DNA from: Sanderia malayensis
Lineage: Eukaryota; Cnidaria; Scyphozoa; Semaeostomeae; Pelagiidae
DNA length: 64,000 bases
Reading direction: 5' to 3'
Assembly (NCBI GenBank): GCA_013076295.1
Contig: RQOL01000876.1
Coordinates: 1,178,001 to 1,242,000 of the forward strand
Shown: positions 21,674 to 32,796 of the stretch, piece after piece
Layout: each line of letters begins with the position of its first letter
Numbering within the stretch: position 1 is the stretch's first letter
Translations under genes and position numbers: made by a program
Notes under the pieces: model-generated
Told to the model about the DNA's origin: nothing
The model's input: the letters and a program-made list of their open reading frames with translations, nothing else
Databases searched by the model: none

Positions 21674-22443
21674 GAAAAATTGACGAGACTCCTCGTGCGT
21701 AAAAAGTTCGTTAAAAATTTCAGCTAAAAAAGGTCAAGTTTTGTTTTGCTTCTTATTTTTCGTTAAACTAATCGTAAAGAACCCATGTGAAGGGTAACTG
21801 TTTTACTGTTTTAACTGTGACCTAAACTGTTTTATTGGGAGTAAAATATTTGCTACAAGACAATGCTTCTTTGATTTATTTTTTAAAAACCTTCAAAATG
21901 CATCAAAGTCACCCCTGTTGACTATCTAGACCACAGTAGCTTTGCTCCGTGCCCAAAAAACTCACAGAATACACTGCATTATGCGTATTATTATGTGTTG
22001 CAAACGGCAAACACAACGTGCGATGCGGGCTCATTATGGACTGTAGCTAGGTTCCAATGAAACAAACCATGAATGATTTGCAATTTTGCCATACATTTTT
22101 GATACAAAAATACAATTTCAATTATTAATTATCGTAGAAAAAGAATATAAATACTTTCGCGTGACAGTCACAAAAATAACTGTGACTCTTCTAAAACTGT
22201 TCAAAATCACGCAGCTCGACATCAAGTTATGTCCTTTTACCAATAAATAACTACAGGTCAATGTGCTGCAAGGTCATTGCATGAAAAAACCAAAATTCAG
22301 CTGTAGTGAACAAGCTACACAGTGGTATTATGAAGCTGAATATGCAGCCCTGGCATTGGACACGCCGTCCTTCCTTTGCAGAAACGTAAAATATTATACT
22401 CCTGCATGATAACATCCAATCCAGTGCACGTTCCAAAAGTGAT
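21674..22443. other. Intergenic DNA, 3' side of the sorting nexin
   Basis: AT-rich with scattered TTTAACTGT-like short repeats near 21795-21840. Nothing else recognised. The sorting nexin 3' UTR should occupy its right part. Confidence 0.4.
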
Positions 22444-25400
22444 TTAGTATCTCTTAACGGCAAGCTCTCTCAGCGTAACAGGGGAGTCCAAATCAAAACG
22501 TGTTCTAGATTCAACCTCCCTTAGCTTACTATGCAAAAAGTTAAAATCGATTTTCAGTTTGCATCGCAAGTCGATGGTTACTTTGATCAAAGGAAGCAAG
22601 TAGGCGTTGTCCACATTGTATTGCAGGATTTCAAGCGCCTGCGTAGCGTACTTCTCCCCCTCCACAATCAAGCGTTGAACGCGGCACACCTCGACAAGTC
22701 CGCAAAGTGTTGCTGTTATTTCACCCGCACTGTCGTGCAGTTTTCGTTGCAACTGCAAGCCGACTCGATACTGTTCAAGGCACTCGGGGTAATCCTCGGA
22801 ACAGAGGCATGCGGCCGCATTTCGCAAGTGTCGCACGTAGAAGAACTCCTTAAATGCCGGACAATGACGCACGCCTTGTTGGTGGAATATGTAGCGAAGA
22901 TATTTTTCAAATTTCCTACCTCGTCTTTCCAGCAATGTCTTGTCATAGTTACCAAAGAGCTCCTTCTTGGGAAACTGTGCTTCTTTGATCGCATTCGGGC
23001 ATTGTTTTCGTATGCCTTGGTGTAGCTTGAGAAAATCGCTGTAACGCCTTTCAATGATGGCCTGGTCAATGTCCAATTTTGGCACTTCCATCACGATTAC
23101 CGTATACAGCTGGAAGATAAAAGAACGTATTAGCAAATGTTTACACATCTTAACACCCAGGAACTGCCCCTTGGGAGCTTATTCGAGGGTGGGAGCTTAT
23201 ATGATGGGAAGGATCTCTGCTTTCTGCACATCAAAAGTCCTTTCCACAGATAAATAAAAAGGGGTTAAAATAATTTAAAAAATCCCAAAGTTGTTTAGGC
23301 CCACTGAAACATTTTTAGAAAATGAATGCACTCTTTTGGCCCTGCACTCTTTTAGCCTTTTGGCCCAAAAAATTAGCTATTATACATATTATAATGAAAG
23401 TATGATTTTAAGTTGGCAACATGCAATGGCTACTTTTGTACTTTATACACATCTATTGACAAGGCGTGGTCATACGTTTCTGTGGCCTTCTTGCAAAATT
23501 TTCCCACAAACTCAAACTTTTTAATAAGAATGCTATGTGCTGAAAAAATAAACAAATACTACAGCAAATACTTCTAGATACAAAAAAACACCTAGTACTT
23601 ACAACGTATTTTTGTTTTCCTTCTTGAACAACTCTGTGATTGAGAACATCGAATTTCACGACCATATCTTCAGTCGGTATCGACATGACACTGTCAACTT
23701 CGCTCATGCTAGAATAGCTCGTGTTTGCTCGTCTCAGATAGTCACCGTTGAAGTCATCTGAAAATAAAACATCCATATTTTAACAGTTACCGTTTTTGTT
23801 TCTGGCCAAAAGAAAGTCACTGAAATAAAATCAGCTGCAAATATTATTTTCACAATGTTTCCTTCTCAATTGTACTTTTTCAAACATCCTTCCGGGAACT
23901 AAGTTGAAATATGATATTTTAATTGACAGAAAAAGATAAAGTGCGCATTATCAAATCCCTTGGATGATGCAACAATAAACGGCTATCTGTAAAAGGGGGA
24001 GCGGGGAACCAGGAAACGGGGAATAGGAAGCAGGCAACATGACGTCACACGATGTTGTATGATGTCATATTCCCCCTTTTACAAGTCTGTAAAACGAGGA
24101 ATCTGTAAAAGGGAATCTGTAAAAGGGGAATCTGTAAAAGGGGAAACAACTTGCAATTGACTCAGAAGTGGCCCAAAATTCGCACCGGGTTGTAACTTAT
24201 TTCTTATAATATTTTTGTCATACATTACATCTTTGGTAAACATTATCAGTGACAACCACTGAAGCAGCAATAGAACATATGAAATTGGAATAATATATAA
24301 AAAAAATGTTGAAAAGCACACGCTTTGAATGCCCCACTCCGAAAAGACAAATATGTCCATTTAATCATTTCAAACAAAAATGAAGAAAAGAAGAACTGAC
24401 ATTTAAATCTTATGAGATTTTCATAAAAAAATAAAAATTTGATATAAAAAATCGCTGGTATATAAATGCCTCCCTCTTACAAGCTCCCTCTGATAACAGC
24501 CTCCCAAAAATTTTTCTTCAAAAATTAAATAAGCAACCCTGGTGTTTAAAAAAGGAACTCGGTTTGATATTTTGTACATTTTGAGATTTTAGGATTGAAG
24601 CATGTTCAAGTTAATGTTAATTATGAAAATGATGACCTATCATAAAACTTGCATCTAAAATCCTGGCTTGAGCCAGTCTGTGGCAGCTTTCAACAAAGAT
24701 CCCAAGTGTACATGGAGCTATTTAATTCCTAAATTTTTATTCTCATCTTGATTTTATCATTATTTATACACAGTAAACCCTCTACACATTATGCATGCAT
24801 ACATTTTTTATTTATAAAACAAATACTTCATAAAAATATTTTTCAGCTCTCCAAAAGTTGAAAATGTTCACTACTGGATCTGGTTCAAGACTGTTCAACC
24901 TTCTACCTAAACACCTTAGAGACCTGTGTGGGGTGTCCCTGGATTTTTCAAGAAAGGCTTGGACAGTTTTCTGTCTGAAATTCTTGATGAGCCTCAACCT
25001 ATTGGTTACACGGCGCTAAGAAAAGCTGATAGTAACTCTTTAGTGGACATAATCAAAATTAGATCTTTTTCGAGCGATGGACATCTAAATGCTAATCTTT
25101 AAGATGATTTATTTTAGATCTTTGTAATAATAATAAATAATAACAATGCTCATATTTGGAAATTGAAGCAGCAATAAAAACCTTTACACCATCAGGAAAC
25201 AAAACACAGGGAATGAGTTAAGCTTAAACTACAAATTCATTGAAAGTTGTACTTTTGCTTTTGTTTTGATCACCCCTCCCACTTTTAAAATTTTCGGATA
25301 TAAACTTTGGCTTAGGTTAAAAATCAAGAGCCTTCCTGGTTTAATGCATTATTAAATATTACTCCTGGTCGGTCAGTCAGTCCTTCCTGTTTATCACGAA

Positions 25401-25794
25401 AGCAATTAATTTCACGAGGAAAAGTGAAACGCGACCAGGATACAGCAAATCACATGGTGGTAATAATAAAATTATGAAAGTGACAATCAAAATGCAAAAT
25501 CTACAACCGTGAAATCATCATTAAAAATAACTGTTTCTGCCACTGTAAGAAATCAATATGCGTGAATCAAAGGACAGCTATCTTGCCTGTAAATGCTTCA
25601 GGAGATCCTGGCGACCCACTTTCGTCGTCACGAATCATCAAACGGCCACCTTCTTCAAACCGTTTTGAAATAATCTCATTTTCAAATGGATCTTGCAACA
25701 TCGTCTCGGAGCCAACGGCGTTACTTCCAACATCATTGATTTCTGGAGCTAATGATAAACCCGGAGAAAATATATCCCACCGGTTATCGTCCAT
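22444..25794 (-). CDS. SNX20/SNX21-type sorting nexin (PX plus PXB domain), three exons, 342 aa
   Basis: Membrane-binding sorting nexin of early endosomes; the vertebrate pair SNX20/21 binds phosphoinositides through PX, and SNX20 binds PSGL-1. Exons on the minus strand: 25794-25587, 23757-23603, 23109-22444. Joined, they keep frame (208+155+666 nt). The N-terminus is acidic and flexible (MDDNRWDIFSPGL). The PX domain runs from about KFDVLNHRVV (exon 2) through IERRYSDFLKLH, the phosphoinositide-binding RRYSDF signature, to RRGRKFEKYLRYIF. The C-terminal half is a TPR-like PXB helical domain (YVRHLRNAAACL to LRELAVKRY). The length matches SNX20 (about 316) and SNX21 (about 373). Intron 1 starts GCAAGA rather than GT; the phase fits exactly (EAFTDDFNGD). 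Exon 1 could alternatively belong to another transcript, but phase and distance favour this model. Confidence 0.82.
23980..24145. repeat. Short tandem and inverted repeats (TCTGTAAAAGGGGAA)
   Basis: Three head-to-tail units of about 15 bp like GGAATCTGTAAAAG at 24098-24144. The same motif at 23985 faces an inverted CCCCCTTTTACA copy at 24072, giving about 12-bp inverted ends around 80 bp. It lies in sorting nexin intron 1 and may be a worn MITE. Confidence 0.6.
24850..25145 (+). mobile_element. 5'-truncated LINE 3' end
   Basis: The reading GSRLFNLLPKHLRDLCGVS, then after a frame change FLSEILDEPQPIGYTALRKA, matches the C-terminal tail of CR1/jockey-like LINE ORF2 proteins (RLFNxLPxxIR ... 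FLxxxxDEP). It is followed by TTATTTTAGATC and an AATAATAATAAATAATAA tail, as expected for a truncated insertion. It lies in sorting nexin intron 1 on the opposite strand. Confidence 0.6.
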
Positions 25795-25999
25795 TTTCGT
25801 TTGAAATTTTGACCGTAACTATAAAATACAACCTCTTTTTGCTCACGTCTTGGTCGCCATTGTAAAATAATGTTTACAAGATGATTCGCAGAAAGAAACC
25901 AGGTGCACCATGGTAGTTGTGCCCTGCGTGCGACGCACCGATACAAAAGATTAAACGCGAAGGAGCATTGTTATTATTCCATATTCCATGGCTTACATG

Positions 26000-26640
26000 G
26001 TGACAGGCACCAGGCCAAAGCACACGACAGAGAAACGAAAACAACGGTGCCATCATTATTTTTGCTATCTTTTTTTACTTTTGCTCATTTCCATTCTGAT
26101 ATGGAAATGACAATACACATGACGATAACCATTTTCACGCAAGATAAGAAGCCAGCCATTTTGTTGCGGTTTTAATTTTTCCCGCATAATTACAGTCATC
26201 AGTAAAAGAAAATGCACGAGCCATCCACACTTTTTCCGAATAGCAGATTTTGTTAGAGAAATTGTTTTGGTCGGTATATTTTGCTGAACAGAAAACTTTT
26301 CAATAGATAATAGAGGAAATAAATAGTTTATTGCGTTGAGTTTATATTATATATATCCATGGCTACCATAAACAGCTGTCTGTTTCATGGTTTTCTTTTT
26401 AAACGTATGCACTCCCTGTGGTGACAATGGCGCAATTTTCGAATAAACGCTAGCCTTCCTTTCAACCAGGACTTTCACGTGATCGATTAAAAAACTTCCT
26501 TATTTGGTATAAAAATTATAAATACTGTTACTTGATTGGTTGAAAATCCAGCTAAGTTACTGACCTCATCTGCATCTGATGTAAACAAACATAACAAGAA
26601 AAATTTTTTTGGGCGCGTTTTGTTTTCGACGCTTATAAGT
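26000..26640. promoter_or_regulatory. Intergenic region between the divergent sorting nexin and TP53INP genes
   Basis: The two coding regions diverge, separated by 1.4 kb between start codons. The only features are AT-rich blocks and an open frame (25903-26175) without a domain. Promoters for both genes must lie here or close by; no clear TATA box can be assigned. Confidence 0.4.
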
Positions 26641-26689
26641 GCTAGACCATAGCATTTTCGCAAGAAAAAGTTTTAACTACACGGAAAGA

Positions 26690-27193
26690 CAAGAAATATT
26701 CAGGCAAATTGTGAATATATCGATCAGGACAAAAATCGTTGAATATAAACTGTAAACAGCTCGCCAGAAAGGTAAGTGCTTCAATCTTTTAGAAAGTTTT
26801 AGAAAATGAACAGGTATACGCAAAATTGTGAATTTCTCGAAAGTCTTTCGCACAGTTTCCTATATCTGGCATATTTGTTGAGGTTTCAATTTGCCCAGTT
26901 AAGCATATTTTTATATTCTTTCAACATACCTTTTTAATCTGCAACGGTTGTGGGAAGATTTTGTTGACTTATTTCACTTGAGGAATTATTTTCTTTTTTG
27001 TGCGCAGTTTAAGTACAAAGTACAGGAAACAAGGGAAACTATGGGAACGTTATATAAGCCGCCTAAAAACGAGTATTATATATTCTATTTTCCCTACATT
27101 TTCAGGACAGCAAACAGAGTCCCTAGAAAATTCATTTATAATCTTTTCGAGTGCAATAACATACAGTGATCAAAACAAAAGACTTCTTTGAAA
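26690..27193 (+). other. Predicted 5' UTR exons of the TP53INP gene
   Basis: A consensus donor (AAAG|GTAAGTGC) at 26771/26772 and an acceptor (CATTTTCAG|GACAGC) at 27105/27106 define a likely untranslated first exon, an intron of 334 bp, and a UTR segment that leads directly into the ATG at 27194. The transcription start is not visible. Confidence 0.5.
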
Positions 27194-28088
27194 ATGTTGA
27201 CTGCAATTTCGGCCTACTTGTTTGGTGACGCATCTGAAGAGGAAAATTCGGGGGAAGAAAATTCAATTTCTCAAACAGAGGAAATAATTGGTGATTGGGT
27301 ATTCGTAGATAATGGCAATTTAAAAGGTTAGTATGTTAGCTACATATTCTTCCTACGAATTTCAGAGGGCGACTGAAACAGACACAAAAGGCTGGAGTTG
27401 AAAAAAAAAACAAGTTACCTCGTAAAAGTTAATTATTGTGCTAAATTATTGTTTTTAACCACCAAGCCTTTATGTTCATGCAAATGCTCATAATATTTGT
27501 TCCGTGATTTATACATATAATATCTCCTATGTATAAATCAGGGAAATTTCTTAACAACAACCAATTTACTGATGATTCGAAAAATTTTATTGTGCAGGGA
27601 AGGATGGTCAGGAAACAGCTGATCGTAAAGCAAAGATGGCGGAAAGCTGGTTCGTCACTCCGCCTTCCTGCTTTGACGGCCAGTCGAAGCAGGCAAAGAA
27701 AAATGGCAACATGTCAAGCCTTGAAAACCTTTTGATAGAGCACCCAAGCATGTCAGTTTACTGCCCCAATTCACCAAGTGAAGGAGCCAAGACCGGTGAC
27801 AAGGACGGGCCTTCCCCTAAGCAACAACAAACAGCTGTTCGGGGCGTTGTTGTGAGCTCAAAGCAGCAATGCAAGATCTTTCTCAACGCTTCAAACGCGA
27901 GATTACCACTTAAAGATCTCGGTTGCAACTATGAAAATTCAAATGCCTTTGTAAACACCCGCAAAGGCTCAAAACGATCCAACAAAGCTCGCTGCCGACC
28001 TCTTGATGGTAGGAATGTCAAGAAAGAGGGTCGCAGAAATGGCAAACATGTTGGGATGGTCGCACAAAGAGGCAACAGGAGGTCCTAA
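27194..28088 (+). CDS. TP53INP: TP53INP1/2 (DOR) homologue, two coding exons, 207 aa
   Basis: Vertebrate TP53INP proteins shuttle between nucleus and autophagosome, bind ATG8/LC3 proteins and co-activate nuclear receptors and p53. Exons 27194-27326 and 27598-28088 join in phase (133+491 nt). Exon 1 holds an acidic Ser/Glu region and GDWVFVDNG (about residues 34-42), a W-x-x-V LC3-interacting motif preceded by acidic residues, at the place of GWLIID in vertebrate proteins. Exon 2 begins with the family hallmark ESWFVTPPSCF (about 60-70), then LENLLIEHPSMSVY (about 88-101). The C-terminal third is basic (RSNKARCRPLDGR, KKEGRRNG), matching the basic nuclear tail of the family, although the final vertebrate motif is not obvious. 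Length is close to human TP53INP2 (220) and TP53INP1 (240). The first exon is too small to stand out as an open frame. Confidence 0.9.
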
Positions 28089-28470
28089 TACTACCAACAA
28101 AAACACGAATTTAGCTAAATATTTGCATATGGTAGTGCGTGGTGTGATTATATTCTGTTCTAGGCTTATTATATTTACATGAATCAACCAATCTGCTTAA
28201 TTTTTCTCATAATAAATACTGTAAAAATCTAGTAAGGTTACCATTTTCTCTGGGATACTCCCCTCATTCATGGGCCGTAAAATTCTCAAATTATTATTGA
28301 CTTCTATATTTGACTGATACTGCTGAACTTGTATATTATAGCTGCTTAGGATTTGAAGTTTTTCTATTATGTTTTAAGACTTAATTTACCGTTTTAGCCT
28401 TTTACATATTATAACTTCGTTAGTACGACAGCTTGTATGTATGCATATATACAAAGTTGTTGCTGGAATG

Positions 28471-28476
28471 AATAAA
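28471..28476 (+). terminator. AATAAA polyadenylation signal, TP53INP
   Basis: AATAAA lies 383 bp after the TP53INP stop in an AT-rich 3' UTR, the best candidate signal. The convergent BtpA stop codon is only about 200 bp further on. Confidence 0.5.
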
Positions 28477-28671
28477 CATTTTCATACCATTCAATTGTAA
28501 AATATTTAAAAAAAGAATAAAATATTTATAAGCATAGTTTCATATGGTTCAGTTGGCTGTCTTTTTAGCTTTCATTCAGTAGATTTTAAATAATTTACTT
28601 TAAAAGTATAGAGGGTCTCCCGCGCCACACCCTTGGCATCACATTGAAGTTCACACATCAATACTGTTGTA

Positions 28672-31600
28672 TTAGGGTTTCCTTTTCGCTGCATTTAACG
28701 AGTCTTTTACCAACTTGATTCTGTCAGTACAAAGGTCATTTCGCCAAAACCCATTCCGCTTGAAATACGAGCCTACGATAAATGCATGTGCGGCCAAGAA
28801 ATTGCCAACATTTTTATCGGTAATACCTGAGCCAACCAAAACCGGAATGTCCACTGCGCATGTCAACTGGCTCACTAGGTCAGGATCAGCCGGGTGGCCA
28901 GTGTGTGAACCGGTCACAATGACTCCATCGCTCAAGAAAAATTCAGCAGCCTTCGCAGTGTCCGCCAAACCCACATCATTAGTCACCGCATGAGAGCTGA
29001 AATAAATGAAGAATGCACTTTTGAAAGCATATTCTAGCTTCCTCCCAGGATGCTCTGGTAACAAATGAATTTAATTCACAAGTATAAACCATATTTGTTG
29101 TCTACAGACGACCCGCCCCTGTTGAATTCAGTATTGCTTGTGATATACTAGCAAAAGATGCATGCAGCAATAGAGAGGGATAATAGTAAAACTGCGCTTT
29201 CGGAAATGTTTACATTTGTAGGATTTAAGAAACGGGGAATTTATTGCAGGGGCGTTTAATAGGTTCTTTCAAACCTTATATGGGCGTTTATTTGCAATTG
29301 TATAGCAAATGGACTGTTCTTTGTTATTCTCCTGATTATGTTGTGTGTTTTCAAGTGGAGATTCAGCCTGGGCAAACATCGCCATCTTAAACGATATTGT
29401 CTTTTGGGTCTGTCGTCTATTGAGAAACAACAAGGTAAAACCATAGAGATAGGATATAAGATACACTAGAGTGCGCACTCCAATTGACGCATCGATACAA
29501 AAGTTGAAGCATTGGCGGCCATCTTGTTGGAGGCTCGCGGACGAAATTTACGGTCTGAAGTCTTATAATTCAAATGTAAAATATGTGGATATTATTATAG
29601 CTGAAAATCAAATAAATACTCAAATGTTCCTCAAATCATGGTCGGTTCAACATATTAAAGTTTTATTTGTGGATCGAATGTATTACTACTATTTCCAGAA
29701 GACCATATTTTGCTGTGGAGTGCTGTATGAAAACAGTGGCCTTGGCATTTTGCGATACGAAGTACGGGCGAATTTGTATTTTACGGACGACGCCCAAACT
29801 AGGTAAATTAGATATCAATCGATACGCAATGACCTCCTGAGTACGAATCTGCAATAAAATTTGAGGAACACGCCCGCATTCAAAAGTTATGCCTCTTTTT
29901 ATCGGGGGCCTAACGCCAACAAATCACAGATCGACAGCAACTAAAGGTGGGCGCAAGTAAAAATATTGCTAAAATCTTTTAAATGCAGGGGTCTTTTGTG
30001 AATATTATTGCAGATTCATACTCAGGAGGTCATTTCCGATCGATTGACATCTAATTTACCCTATTTGGAGACAGTCGTTAAAATGGAAACCCGCCTTTCT
30101 AAAAATAGTAGTAATACATTCGATCCAGCAATAAAATTTTAATATGTTGAACCGACTATAATACTATGAAGGTTCCGGTCTTTATTTGAGATTAAGCAAT
30201 CGTAATATCCACGTAATTCTTGTTCAAAGTATAAGGATTCAGACCGTGAAATTCTGAAATGAGCCTCCAACAAGATGGCGTCCAAACTGCGTCACCACCC
30301 GGGGCCTGGTTCGCACTCTAGTGTATATTATATCCTATCTCTATGGGTAAAACCAACCTGCACAATATAACCTACTGTATAGAGCAAAAGGACGATACGC
30401 GTCTGTCACGCAGTTCAAACGGCATTGTTTCTCATTGTATGCCAAACAAAAACACTTGACTACAAGTTCGATAGCGCATTGAAGTCGTATGAGTGAGTGG
30501 GGTGAGGCTCAATGGACGCTATGAGTTTCGAATCTGAGCAAACTGCTTGCTGTTTGTCAGCTTTTATTGAAATAACAATGACCATCGAATTTATAAAGAG
30601 AAGGAGGTGATATTCATATGACTGAACATCTGAACATACAAATGTCTGACTTGCCAAAGCCCTGTGCAAATATCCTGGATATTGAGTAGCAGCAAAGCAT
30701 AATGGATAAATTGAGTGGGAAATGGTCATTGCTTCTGAACTAAATTGGTGTGATTCATCATCTTACATGAAGATGTTAGGGATAGGAGGCACAGGGGGCT
30801 GAAAAGACAAATGATTTCTATTCTACATTTGTGGATGTGGTGCCCAATGAATTGCTATGGATTGTACTGTGATATAATTTCATGCTTGTACTTAGAGAGT
30901 GACCAATACACTGACCCAACCTAACATTAATGTAACAAATCCCAAAATTCTGCAAATCAATGCCAGTAGATGTACTACACTGTGATCCTTCACATAAAAT
31001 GTTGCAATATTTTAGTTTGATCAGCCTGAGCTTTACATAGCAAGTCCATTGATACACTGCTTCAGTGACAGAATGACCCAATGGAGTTGAAACACAGGGA
31101 ACGCAACATAAACTTAAAAACTTTTTTTCAGGTCCAAAAGTTTATTAATATTTCTTCATTAAGTAAAGTATCATTGAGGCATTGACACATACATGGAATG
31201 AACCAAATGCATTCATAAATTGATATGTTTTGGCATGCTTTCTGTCATATGACAGATAACATCTTTGTTTATGGGCCTGTTCATATCAGCTCGCTTACCG
31301 GGCCAGCTCACTTAACGAGATCTCACTTACTCCCCAAGTCCTATACAAAATGTGTTTTCTGTTCGTATGAGAAAGCGGGCTGGCCTGCCAGGCGAGATCT
31401 CACTGGAGCACTACCGGCATCTTGGCAAGCGGGCTGGAAATTTTCCCATATGAACACTCCATCCCGCTTACCGGGCAAGAAACATGCCAACTGTGCATGC
31501 ATCATTGTTTTTATTGTCAATTTGTCAAGTGACAAATAAAGTTTCTACATGAACAGAACTTTCATCTGTCTTGCTTAGTGAGCTGGCCTGGCAAGCGGGC

Positions 31601-32796
31601 TCATATGAACAGGCCCTATGAGACAGAGAAATTGAATTTCTCAAAGTCATATTTAACATTTTGCATTACCAAGACCAGAAAAGTCTTTTGGCAACTTTGT
31701 TTGAGTGCTGAAATTTTGTGTATAAAAACCTTTAAATTTTCCAGCCAACTGTTCCAAGACAAAAGGCTTTTGCTTCTTATATTGCTTTGAGCAGAAATAT
31801 CACCCTGGATGTTCTTAACCCATTGGTTGGTTATGTGCGGGATGTACAACACTTGTTTACCGAAAAACGTTTTAAATTACAAAAAATACAAATAGAAAAG
31901 GCCTGTCAACAAACCTGTGTTTTTTCTTGATATCAGTAAAAACGAGCACATCATCAGCCTCAATTGATTTTCTGTACCTTAGCAAGCCTGCTGCATCTGA
32001 CTCAATCAAACCCTCATCTGCAACATGACCAAAAACAAATCCTTCAGATCGGATAAAGCTCAAATCACAAGCTTTGGCCACTGCCAATGCTTCTTTGTTG
32101 CAGCCGGCAAGAATTTGAATGCCACACGGAGTGCTTCCAGTTATGCTCTTCACGTGATGGCAAACCGTGGTCATTGATGCAACAATTTCTGGGCCAACTT
32201 GTCGGTTCAAGTAGGGCACGTCATGCATGTTCTCAATCAGTATGGCATCCTATAAAACATATACGGATATACAATTGGCATATGGTGTCTCAAATGTTTA
32301 CTCTTCTCTAACACCTAATTTCCTAAAATAATCTTTCCAATGAAGCAGACTAACACTAAGCAGAACTGCAAAGCAGATACATTTTGACTTCTTTGGGGTA
32401 GGAAAACAAAATAATGCCGAAAAAGTGCCACAGCACGCTTTAGAAAAAAAGCAGTTGCATAGAAAGAGATCTTACAATACCAGATTTCATGTAAATCTCA
32501 GCTTCTCTGCATGCTTGCAGGATGATATCCTTCATGCCATTTCCACCATACTTAGGAGTTCCTGGGAAAAAATTAAAAATATAGTGTCTTATCATAAGGG
32601 TTTTCCATTGAAGTATTTTTGTCAATAGCATAATTGACATGTGAAGGAGAAATGTCAATGTGTAAAGGCCTAGCGCTGTGTTGCATGACTCTATTCATAA
32701 AGATTTAAAACATGGTTTACCTGGCAAAGAGCGAACATGAATCATCCCAATTATTGCAGGAAGACTCCCAGTAAAAACTTTTTTAAAACGCTCCAT
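28672..32796 (-). CDS. BtpA-family protein (F13E9.13-like), four exons, 273 aa
   Basis: Homologue of cyanobacterial BtpA, needed for photosystem I accumulation there; animals keep it as a probable mitochondrial TIM-barrel protein of unknown activity (the worm protein is F13E9.13). Exons: 32796-32721, 32561-32476, 32249-31915, 28996-28672 (76+86+335+325 nt, in frame). Family marks in order: GMIHVRSLPG (residues about 18-27), GTPKYGG, AILIENMHDVPYL (about 56-68), CGIQILAGCNKEALA, LSFIRSEGFVFGHVADEG (about 119-136), FTDIKKKH, SDGVIVTGSHTGHPAD (about 194-209) and IPVLVGSGITDKNV (about 222-235). The start at 32796 is the only in-frame ATG after an upstream stop. The N-terminus is short and basic (MERFKKVF); a cleavable targeting peptide is not clear. 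Intron 3 (2.9 kb) hosts two inverted-repeat elements. It converges on TP53INP. Confidence 0.9.
29434..30354. mobile_element. 903-bp foldback element with 9-bp target duplication
   Basis: GGTAAAACC at 29434-29442 and again at 30346-30354 flank 29443-30345. The ends are inverted: ATAGAGATAGGATATAAG against TATATCCTATCTCTAT. The complementarity continues through almost the whole element: GGCCATCTTGTTGGAGGCTC (left) faces GAGCCTCCAACAAGATGGCG (right), GTCGGTTCAACATATTAAAG faces CTTT-poor TTTAATATGTTGAACCGAC, and TGACCTCCTGAGTA faces CTCAGGAGGTCA near the centre (about 29890). No transposase is coded. A 9-bp duplication is typical of Mutator-like elements, an assignment I only suggest. It lies in BtpA intron 3. 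Confidence 0.85.
31273..31616. mobile_element. 344-bp MITE with GGGCCTGTTCATAT termini
   Basis: The left end GGGCCTGTTCATAT and right end ATATGAACAGGCCC are perfect inverted repeats of 14 bp. Wider similarity (CTCGCTTACCGGGCCAGCTCAC against GTGAGCTGGCCTGGCAAGCGGG) gives about 38-bp terminal repeats. Flanks suggest a 3-bp TAT duplication. Internal copies of GCGGGCTGG and AGCGGGCTG point to subterminal repeats. It resembles PIF/Harbinger or IS3EU-type ends. Located in BtpA intron 3. Confidence 0.8.

Noticed and set aside
22531..23025. 164-codon plus-strand open frame
   Set aside because: It lies entirely antisense to the sorting nexin PX/PXB exon, which has clear family motifs.
29471..29806. 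111-codon plus-strand open frame
   Set aside because: It lies inside one arm of the 903-bp foldback element, with no domain.
30460..31081. Two minus-strand frames of 87-89 codons in BtpA intron 3
   Set aside because: No recognisable family and no splice sites linking them in phase to BtpA exons.
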